NCBI GenBank assembly: GCA_027083995.1
Contig: JALWME010000058.1
Coordinates: 1 to 5,843, forward strand
From: Sulfurovum sp.
Lineage (GTDB): Bacteria; Campylobacterota; Campylobacteria; Campylobacterales; Sulfurovaceae
DNA: 5,843 nt
Direction: 5' to 3'
Shown here: positions 1 to 4,797 of the stretch, in pieces
Layout of the letters: every line of letters starts with the position of its first letter
How positions within the stretch are numbered: position 1 is the first letter of the stretch
The notes under the pieces: model-generated
Told to the model about the DNA's origin: nothing
What the model saw: only the letters and a program-made list of their open reading frames with translations
Databases searched by the model: none
Position numbers and translations under genes: made by a program

Positions 1-161
1 AGTGGTTTATTTACCTGTGCAGCAAAAATACTCTCTGCTTCCTGGGCATCTTCATAACCAAAAGCAGCAGAAGGTGCTATAGTAGGTGCTATAGGACCTG
101 TGCTAGATCCTACTGAATGTACCAATAGTGTATTGAAATAATCAAAGTTAATGTTGTTCAT
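1..161 (-). CDS. PLP-dependent Cys/Met metabolism enzyme, O-acetylhomoserine sulfhydrylase-like (N-terminal fragment)
   Basis: Open reading frame from an ATG at 161 running off the left edge, giving 53 codons without a stop. The protein starts MNNINFDYFNTLLVHSV and continues with PIAPTIAPSAAFGYEDAQEA and then AESIFAAQVNKP. This pattern (TLLVHS, a P-I-x-P segment, then an aromatic 'DAxxAExIFA' helix) is the usual N-terminus of the Cys/Met-metabolism PLP family, which makes homocysteine, cystathionine or methanethiol; the 'DAQEAESIFAAQ' piece is most like MetY-type sulfhydrylases. The PLP lysine and the rest of the fold lie outside the window, so the exact reaction cannot be assigned. The ribosome binding site AGGA overlaps the stop codon of the upstream rrf2 gene, 8 bp away, so the two should be co-translated. 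The pairing with an Rrf2 regulator fits a role in sulfur amino-acid supply (inference). Confidence 0.72.
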   Translation of the reverse strand, partial: MNNINFDYFNTLLVHSVGSSTGPIAPTIAPSAAFGYEDAQEAESIFAAQVNKP

Positions 162-169
162 TGCTTTTC

Positions 170-583
170 CTAGATAGAGTAATTAAGTGATTTATTGGCT
201 TTTAGTTGATAATTTTTAAGTTCAGAAAGTGGGATATCAAATGCTGCTCTTACATTCTCTTTTAAATCTTCCCAAAAGAGCTTTAGACCTGCATTGTCAG
301 TTTTACATATATCAGTAAAACTATCTGATTCAAGAATAAGAATAACATCTTTAAGCGTAATATCCTTCAAGTCACAGGCAAGCTTGTAACCTCCGTATGC
401 TCCTTTGATACTTGTAAGCAAACCTTGTTTTTTAAGTTCCAGTAGTATCTGTTCTAAAAAGTTTTGAGGTATGCATGCATTGGAAGCTATCTCTTTTATC
501 TTGAGTACTTCATCTTTTTGAATTGTACTTAATTCCTGCAGTGCTGCTACTGCGTAAACTGTCTTACTTGAAATTCCTATCAT
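170..583 (-). CDS. Rrf2-family transcriptional regulator
   Basis: A protein of 137 residues, starting MIGISSKTVYAVAALQEL, typical in length and opening for Rrf2 winged-helix regulators. Residues 25-55 form the helix-turn-helix (KIKEIASNACIPQNFLEQILLELKK), followed by the family's hallmark wing with GGYKLA at residues 64-69 (usual form RGPxGGYxLA; here KGAYGGYKLA). Cys occurs at 37, 70 and 93, but the three-Cys cluster of IscR-type Fe-S sensors is absent, so an IscR-like [2Fe-2S] site is unlikely. A CymR-like role, sensing sulfur status through a partner enzyme or ligand, is possible but not shown. I chose the ATG at 583 because it aligns with family N-termini and has GGGGAG 10 nt upstream; an upstream ATG at 616 would add 11 atypical residues. 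It overlaps the 3' end of the DUF4395 gene and precedes the sulfhydrylase-like gene by 8 bp, suggesting an autoregulated sulfur operon. Confidence 0.9.
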   Translation of the reverse strand: MIGISSKTVYAVAALQELSTIQKDEVLKIKEIASNACIPQNFLEQILLELKKQGLLTSIKGAYGGYKLACDLKDITLKDVILILESDSFTDICKTDNAGLKLFWEDLKENVRAAFDIPLSELKNYQLKANKSLNYSI

Positions 584-1052
584 TTTCCCATACTCCCCTA
601 AGTAATTGTAAACCATAGTATATCTTACATCCTATACAAAAGTCCAATAGTGTTTCGAGTAATGCACATACAAATAAAATGGTGGCTATAACCATAGCAA
701 CCGAAGTAAACCCTACAACAAACAAAAGCACTAAAACCATAGAGATAACAAGCCCCATGTAAAGAGCAAAACGTTTAGGAGACTCATCGCAAAGTTTAGG
801 TGCAACTCCCCAGAGAGTCAATACAAATTGACCGATAAAATAAAATAGACTAAACCTTGATAGACGGAGTGTTCGCATTATAAAGTCAAAAAATAATACC
901 CATGCAAAAAAACTTTCCTGTGTAAGAAGAAGAATCACTGTAAAAAGTGCCACCTGAAAAGAGATAACACGTATCATATTTGCATCTACTCTTCTACTAG
1001 ATATAGGACATGATACCAATGTCGATGTAGCCAATAGTTTGTCTTCTGACAT
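564..1052 (-). CDS. DUF4395 family membrane protein
   Basis: A 162-residue protein with about four hydrophobic segments (roughly residues 28-45, 48-66, 98-116 and 118-138). It matches the DUF4395 pattern as I know it: an N-terminal RVDAN..R motif (21-28), a central 'SPKRFALYMG' block (91-100) and the C-terminal FCIGCKIY motif (138-145) with two Cys (139, 142). A further Cys-Pro sits at 15-16. Function is not established. The paired cysteines and the neighbouring Rrf2 and Cys/Met enzyme genes suggest a link to thiol or sulfur handling at the inner membrane (inference). I chose the ATG at 1052 because GAGGGAG lies 5 nt upstream. A GTG at 1097 would extend the frame by 15 residues with no good ribosome binding site and would run through the inverted-repeat arm. 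The 3' end overlaps the rrf2 start by 20 bp, implying translational coupling. Confidence 0.8.
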   Translation of the reverse strand: MSEDKLLATSTLVSCPISSRRVDANMIRVISFQVALFTVILLLTQESFFAWVLFFDFIMRTLRLSRFSLFYFIGQFVLTLWGVAPKLCDESPKRFALYMGLVISMVLVLLFVVGFTSVAMVIATILFVCALLETLLDFCIGCKIYYGLQLLRGVWENDRNFK

Positions 1053-1057
1053 ACCTG

Positions 1058-1064
1058 CTCCCTC
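1058..1064 (-). promoter_or_regulatory. Ribosome binding site of the DUF4395 gene
   Basis: GAGGGAG on the minus strand, 5 nt before the ATG at 1052. It fixes the start of the DUF4395 gene and lies only five bases beyond the inner arm of the leader inverted repeat, so pairing in the leader could affect ribosome access. The GGGAG core is complementary to a CUCCC run inside the leader loop (plus-strand 1135-1139). Confidence 0.7.
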
Positions 1065-1069
1065 TTTGG

Positions 1070-1205
1070 TAAGTACTTTTAGAAACCCTAGCTCCACTAT
1101 ACAATAGCCATACTCAGGAGATTAACAATTCTTGGGGAGACAAAATCTCTCAGAAGATAAATGACTTCATTCAGTGTATAAAACCAGGGTTTTTAAAAGT
1201 ACTTA
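1070..1205 (-). promoter_or_regulatory. Candidate structured leader: 20-bp inverted repeat enclosing 96 nt
   Basis: The arms 1070-1089 and 1186-1205 are reverse complements at 19 of 20 positions (one A-C mismatch if read as minus-strand RNA). Each arm contains the palindrome AAGTACTT and a CCC/GGG end. In the transcript predicted from the promoter at 1221-1249, the first arm begins about 9 nt after the start site and the second ends 5 nt before the ribosome binding site of the DUF4395 gene. The arms could therefore close a long basal stem around a 96-nt domain, the layout of a riboswitch or other cis-acting leader. The loop offers small hairpins such as GAGA-UUUUG-UCUC (1137-1149) and GAAG/CUUC. 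I see no SAM-I, cobalamin or other motif I recognise. Alternatively the arms are two copies of a protein-binding site about 115 bp apart, for example for the Rrf2 protein. Confidence 0.5.
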
Positions 1206-1220
1206 TATTTATTATGATAT

Positions 1221-1249
1221 ATTCTAACCAAAACAACTATTAAAGTCAA
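1221..1249 (-). promoter_or_regulatory. Sigma70-type promoter of the DUF4395-rrf2-sulfhydrylase operon
   Basis: On the minus strand, a -35 box TTGACT (1249 to 1244) and a -10 box TAGAAT (1226 to 1221) are separated by exactly 17 bp. This is close to consensus and puts the start site near 1214, about 160 nt upstream of the DUF4395 ATG and just before the leader inverted repeat. It is the best-matching promoter in the intergenic region for the minus-strand operon. Confidence 0.62.
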
Positions 1250-1346
1250 GTAAATTTATAGATTTAATTATAATAATCTCAGTATGTTATATTATTCAAT
1301 GAAGTATTCTTTTTTCTTTTACACTTATTTTTATAGCTACCTATAG

Positions 1347-1352
1347 TATAAT
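1347..1352 (+). promoter_or_regulatory. -10 box of the ispE promoter
   Basis: A perfect TATAAT preceded by a T-rich tract (1309-1333) but with no clear -35 box, the usual look of Campylobacterota promoters. It predicts a start near 1359 and a very short leader of about 16 nt, with the ribosome binding site AAAAAGG at 1359-1365, 9 nt before the ATG at 1375. This arrangement supports 1375 as the real translation start despite the unusual N-terminal extension. Confidence 0.6.
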
Positions 1353-1374
1353 ACTTATTAAAAAGGTTTATTTT

Positions 1375-2271
1375 ATGGGTGGTTTTGCTGGTGGTGATGA
1401 GGGTGGATACTGGGAAGAAGGTACGCTTCCAAAAGTGAAAAATAAACAACATAACAATTCACGTGCAGATAAAATCATTATAGAGAAAAATGATTTGGGC
1501 TACAGTATCAAAGCCCATGCAAAAGTAAATATATTTTTAAAAATTACAGGGCATAAAGATGGTTATCATACGCTGATTTCTCGTTTTATGCGTGTAGAAG
1601 AACTGTATGATACCATTACTTTTGTACCCTGTGAGTGTGAAACGTTTACCATAGAAGGTTGTGAGAATATACCATTAGAGTCTAACACTATATATAAAGC
1701 ATACAAGGCACTAAACGACTATACAGGTGATCTGGATATACTGAATTTTTTTTATGCACATAAAGTTGTTGTCACCAAGCGTATACCCAGCCAAGCGGGA
1801 TTGGGTGGTGGCAGCTCTGATGGGGCAGCTTTTATGCGTCTGGTAAAAGAGATATGTAACCTGATGATAAGTACAAAAGAACTTGCCCAAATAGGCAGCA
1901 CTATAGGGGCGGACTTACCTTTTTTTATCTATAACTATCCTTGTGCAAATGTATCTGGCTTTGGTGAAGTTGTGGAGCCATTTGAGGAAGAACCGTTGGC
2001 TTTAGAACTTTATACGCCAGATATACCTTGTGACACCTCTTTGGTCTACAAAACATTTAAAGAACATTTATTGGATGACATTACTGTATGTTCATTTTTT
2101 GGCTGGGACGCTATGGACTCCAAAACATTACTGCAAAGCAAATATGATCCTGTAATGCTCAATGACCTCTATGCCGCTGCACTTCTTGCCTATCCTGCAT
2201 TAAAAAATGTAGCAAAAGATGGATGGTACTTTTCAGGTTCGGGTAGTACTTTTTTTAGAATGATAGACTGA
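1375..2271 (+). CDS. ispE: 4-diphosphocytidyl-2-C-methyl-D-erythritol kinase (IspE) with N-terminal extension
   Basis: IspE phosphorylates CDP-methylerythritol with ATP in the cytoplasmic MEP pathway for isoprenoid precursors. GHMP-kinase hallmarks are visible: substrate-side AKVNIFLKI with catalytic-type Lys50, the GYHTLISRFM segment (63-72), the ATP-binding loop PSQAGLGGGSSDGAA (138-152), GADLPFF with the catalytic Asp180, and the C-terminal glycine motif SGSGSTFF (287-294). From residue 43 on, the protein is about 255 residues, normal for Campylobacterota IspE. The first 40 or so residues are extra: Gly-rich and acidic (MGGFAGGDEGGYWEEG), then Lys/Asn-rich. A promoter and a ribosome binding site point to the ATG at 1375; an in-frame TTG at 1495 would give a conventional start, with a weaker GAGA upstream. 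The usual Campylobacterota neighbours of ispE, as I recall them (csrA before, smpB after), are absent; instead it lies between a sulfur operon and a metal efflux operon. Confidence 0.93.
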   Translation: MGGFAGGDEGGYWEEGTLPKVKNKQHNNSRADKIIIEKNDLGYSIKAHAKVNIFLKITGHKDGYHTLISRFMRVEELYDTITFVPCECETFTIEGCENIPLESNTIYKAYKALNDYTGDLDILNFFYAHKVVVTKRIPSQAGLGGGSSDGAAFMRLVKEICNLMISTKELAQIGSTIGADLPFFIYNYPCANVSGFGEVVEPFEEEPLALELYTPDIPCDTSLVYKTFKEHLLDDITVCSFFGWDAMDSKTLLQSKYDPVMLNDLYAAALLAYPALKNVAKDGWYFSGSGSTFFRMID

Positions 2272-2284
2272 CCTTTAGATAGAT

Positions 2285-2308
2285 ACTGCATAACGTACAC
2301 ACTGCATA
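2285..2308 (+). repeat. Direct repeat of ACTGCATA
   Basis: ACTGCATA occurs at 2285-2292 and again at 2301-2308, a 16-bp period with an 8-bp spacer, in the short gap upstream of the efflux operon. It lies at or just upstream of the expected -35 region, so it could be a regulator site, though eight bases repeated once is weak evidence. Confidence 0.3.
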
Positions 2309-2313
2309 CACAT

Positions 2314-2347
2314 TAAGTCAATAAAATAACTTCTAAAGATTGACTTA
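2314..2347 (+). promoter_or_regulatory. Candidate promoter/operator of the efflux operon (9-bp inverted repeat around a -10 box)
   Basis: TAAGTCAAT (2314-2322) and ATTGACTTA (2339-2347) form a perfect 9-bp inverted repeat with 16 bp between. A plausible -10 box, TAAAAT, lies at 2322-2327 at the edge of the spacer, with no good -35 box. The second half-site ends one base before the AGGA ribosome binding site of the channel gene. This layout suits a dimeric repressor or activator at the promoter; a hairpin in the 5' leader is the alternative. It does not match the CueR or CusR operator consensus that I know. Confidence 0.42.
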
Positions 2348-2358
2348 CAGGACAAGAT

Positions 2359-3552
2359 ATGCGTTTACTACTTTTTTTCTTTTTACTGGCACCTATGCTT
2401 CAAGCCCAAAGTATAAACCAACTTATAAAACAGGCTACAAAAAAACACCATTCTCTTCAAAGCATACGACATCGTCTTAGTGCTATGAATCAACAAATAG
2501 CCAAAAGCCAAAAGTGGGAAAATCCAGACCTATCTGTGACTATCAACGATATACAGTTTAGGAAACCTCTTAGTAGAAATGAAGAGCCAATGCAGTTCCA
2601 AGCACTCAATTTTAAACAAAAATTCCCATGGTTTGGTAAGCTAAATGCCAGAGGCAATGTAGCTAAGGAAGAAAAACATCTCATACTCCATTCATTAGAG
2701 TCTGCAAAAGTCCAACTTGCCTACAACATACGTACTACTGCATATACTATCAAAGAACTTGAATCTCGTATTGGAATATCAGACAAATATATACACTTAG
2801 CCAAACAAAATATTCAACTCTATACAGACTATATCTCTACAGATTCAATGAGCCATTCCCAGAGTATATCTGCAGCACTTACGCTCTCAAATATAGAGAT
2901 AAAAAAAGAGCGTTATATCTCTATCTTGAAAGCCCAAAGAGAAAAACTAAACTATTTAGTACAACGCAGGGTCAAAAAAATATCTGATTCTCTTCGTATA
3001 AAAAAGCCAAAATCGCTTACCTACTATCTAAGAGGTGTACGTAAAAACCCTGCTTACCATATGAAATTGGCACAAAGTGATGTAGCACATGCAAATAAAA
3101 CACTGGTAGACTTAGAAAAACATCCTGATCCTTATGTGCAAGTCACTTATGCAAATCGTATCTCGTCTCCTGACTATGCCACGATTACTGTGGGGGTCTC
3201 CCTGCCTCTTTATGGTACAGAAGCACTTAATGTAGAAATAGCCCAAAAAGAGATTCTCGCACGTAAAAGTGAAACCATAGACTATAAAGCACAACTTAAA
3301 AGTCAAATACGTGAGAACCATGCAAAACTCACTGAGGCACATAGAATCTATAAGATTATTCAACATAAAAGCCTCCCTCAACTGCAACATATGCTGGAAC
3401 TAAGTAGTTCTGCCATAGAAGAAGGTGCTGATCTTTTTACCTACACCAGTATACTTGAACAAAAACTTGCCCTCGAAGAAGAGCGTATTGCTATCATGGC
3501 AGAATTTATGAGAACGCAAGCCAAACTAAAATCACTCACAGGAGTACAATAA
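2359..3552 (+). CDS. cusC: TolC-family outer membrane channel of a heavy-metal RND efflux system (CusC-like)
   Basis: A 397-residue outer membrane efflux protein that would link the inner-membrane pump to the outside. A signal peptide (residues 1-16, MRLLLFFFLLAPMLQA) is followed by a mature protein with no lipobox Cys, so it is probably not lipidated as E. coli CusC is. The two structural repeats are visible: a helical start, ENPDLSV (54-60) and QKFPWFGKL (87-95, a motif typical of metal-RND channels), then a second repeat with KNPAY (229-233), DPYVQVTYA (257-265) and VGVSLPLYG (278-286). Long charged helices (about 100-200 and 290-395) form the periplasmic tunnel. It is shorter than E. coli CusC. 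The ribosome binding site AGGA is 6 nt before the ATG. It is the first gene of a three-gene operon, 1 bp before the adaptor. Specificity comes from the partner genes, so the symbol is by analogy. Confidence 0.87.
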   Translation: MRLLLFFFLLAPMLQAQSINQLIKQATKKHHSLQSIRHRLSAMNQQIAKSQKWENPDLSVTINDIQFRKPLSRNEEPMQFQALNFKQKFPWFGKLNARGNVAKEEKHLILHSLESAKVQLAYNIRTTAYTIKELESRIGISDKYIHLAKQNIQLYTDYISTDSMSHSQSISAALTLSNIEIKKERYISILKAQREKLNYLVQRRVKKISDSLRIKKPKSLTYYLRGVRKNPAYHMKLAQSDVAHANKTLVDLEKHPDPYVQVTYANRISSPDYATITVGVSLPLYGTEALNVEIAQKEILARKSETIDYKAQLKSQIRENHAKLTEAHRIYKIIQHKSLPQLQHMLELSSSAIEEGADLFTYTSILEQKLALEEERIAIMAEFMRTQAKLKSLTGVQ

Positions 3553-3553
3553 G

Positions 3554-4786
3554 ATGGCTTACAAAACAATCATAACCTTGTTTTTAATTGGTACGCTTGG
3601 CTCATATGCCAAGATGAAATGTGAAGCGGGAAAATGCCAAATAGGCAAATGTGAGGTAGGCAAATGTGGTGCTGCTCTGATACACAAATCAAAACTACCC
3701 AAAAAAGAGAGACAGAATAAAAACCTAATGCAAAAGCAAGTACCACAAAAAGAAGATAACAGTACTATGAAATGTCAATCGGGAAAATGTGGTGCCGCTA
3801 TAGAGAGACAGAGTGCAAAAGCAAAAAGTACAACATCAAAAAAGCCAACTATTAAACAACTCTTTAATGTCCGCACAGTAGAGGTAAAGGTATTACAGTC
3901 AAGCAAAAAGCAGAGCAATTATGGCTATATTGTTGCACAAGATCCCCTCATCGTAGATGTAACAGCATGGTTTTCAGGCTATGTGAAAGAACTCTATGTA
4001 GACAGCCTCTATCAAAAAGTACAAAGAGGTGATGCATTAGCACTGGTCTACTCTCCTGAAGTCTACAAGGCAAAACAAGACTACCTCAATGCCATACGCT
4101 TTCATGCCAAACGCTCCTCGCCTGCCATGGTACATAGTGCCAAAACAAAACTACTCTTGCTTGGAGTTAGTCAAACTGAGATACTTCAAGTAAGTAAAAA
4201 ATCAGAAATAAGCAAATACACCACCATCTATGCACCTACATCTGGATGGATATTTGAAAAAAACATCCATCAGGGCTCTTATATCAACAGTAAAAAATCA
4301 CTATACAAAATCACTGACCTTTCTAAAGTGTGGCTAGAAGTAAAACTCTTTCAAAATGAACTTTCTTCACTGCATCATATGCAACATTTTACTGTTTCCA
4401 TTAAAGGTTTAGACAGAACCTACAAAGCTAAAAAAGAACTCCTCTACCCTGCACTAGACCCCAAAGAAGCTACAGCTACATTACGCCTAAGCCTAGACAA
4501 TGAAGATGGATTTTTAAAACCTGGTATGTATGCCAAAGTAGATGCATATTCCACCTACAGTACCAAAGTAGTCATCCCTCGTACTGCAGTCATACGTAAA
4601 TCAGGCGTATGGTATGTATTCCTTGCTACCGAGTTTCAAGGTGAATATGAACCTCTTGCTGTAGAGTTGAAACCATTAGACAGCAAACATTTTCAAGTTA
4701 CAAAAGGTCTAAAAGTGGGAGATAAAGTGGTGAACAATGCATTGTTTATGATGGATTCAGATGCACAAATCAACTCTATATATTAA
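3554..4786 (+). CDS. cusB: RND efflux periplasmic adaptor (CusB-like) with Cys-rich N-terminal metal-binding tail
   Basis: A 410-residue membrane-fusion protein that would couple the pump to the outer membrane channel. A signal peptide (about residues 1-19) is followed directly by a Cys array: C23, C28, C33 and C38 at exact five-residue spacing in KCxxG units, then a Lys/Gln-rich linker and a second cluster (C74, C79; MKCQSGKCGAA). The core follows the CusB plan: barrel-sandwich entry (ITAWFSGYVKEL type, 133-147), a short helical hairpin (about 165-215), YAPTSGWIFEKNIHQGSYI (226-244), the beta-barrel stretch 'TDLSKVWLEVKLFQNEL' (254-270), LKPGMYAKV (321-329), VIPRTAVIRKSGVWYVF (340-356) and the membrane-proximal GLKVGDKVV (385-393). 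It lacks the YHYTCPMHP-type metal-binding domain of many CusB proteins; the Cys array seems to replace it. The ribosome binding site AGGAG (3540-3544) lies inside the end of the channel gene. It is 1 bp after the channel and 11 bp before the pump. Confidence 0.9.
   Translation: MAYKTIITLFLIGTLGSYAKMKCEAGKCQIGKCEVGKCGAALIHKSKLPKKERQNKNLMQKQVPQKEDNSTMKCQSGKCGAAIERQSAKAKSTTSKKPTIKQLFNVRTVEVKVLQSSKKQSNYGYIVAQDPLIVDVTAWFSGYVKELYVDSLYQKVQRGDALALVYSPEVYKAKQDYLNAIRFHAKRSSPAMVHSAKTKLLLLGVSQTEILQVSKKSEISKYTTIYAPTSGWIFEKNIHQGSYINSKKSLYKITDLSKVWLEVKLFQNELSSLHHMQHFTVSIKGLDRTYKAKKELLYPALDPKEATATLRLSLDNEDGFLKPGMYAKVDAYSTYSTKVVIPRTAVIRKSGVWYVFLATEFQGEYEPLAVELKPLDSKHFQVTKGLKVGDKVVNNALFMMDSDAQINSIY
3617..3676 (+). 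repeat. Four tandem 15-bp units encoding the KC-x-x-G array
   Basis: Four consecutive 15-bp units encode KCEAG, KCQIG, KCEVG and KCGAA. The units differ at third positions and in the residue pair before G, so they are diverged rather than freshly duplicated, which suggests that the Cys spacing is maintained by selection. A degenerate two-unit copy, KCQSG-KCGAA, follows at 3770-3799; the shared KCGAA end suggests that the whole block was duplicated within the gene. Confidence 0.8.
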
Positions 4787-4797
4787 GGTCTTACAAT

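Noticed and set aside
1096..1101. Second -10-like box (TATAGT, minus strand) inside the leader loop
   Set aside because: The matching -35 position is poor (TAATCT at 1124 to 1119) and the promoter at 1221-1249 is far better; it could be a minor start site but I cannot support it.
1070..1205. Leader inverted repeat as the ends of a small mobile element (MITE)
   Set aside because: I find no target-site duplication outside the arms, and the position between promoter and ribosome binding site fits a regulatory role better; a genome-wide copy search could reopen this.
1070..1205. Leader as a SAM-I or cobalamin riboswitch
   Set aside because: The conserved core motifs of these classes are not visible in the loop on the minus strand.
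1746..1753. Run of eight T in ispE (also runs of seven at 1920-1926 and 2250-2256), considered as a phase-variable tract
   Set aside because: Runs of this length are expected in AT-rich DNA, the frame is intact, and switching off an essential kinase is unlikely.
2273..2338. CTTTAGA/TCTAAAG inverted repeat as a terminator after ispE
   Set aside because: Seven-base arms 52 nt apart with no GC-rich stem or trailing T run do not make an intrinsic terminator.
2490..2684. Minus-strand open frame inside the channel gene
   Set aside because: It lies wholly within the well-supported TolC-family gene, has no ribosome binding site and no family resemblance.
3112..3390. Minus-strand open frame inside the channel gene
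   Set aside because: Antisense shadow of the second TolC repeat; its composition is that of reversed coding DNA.
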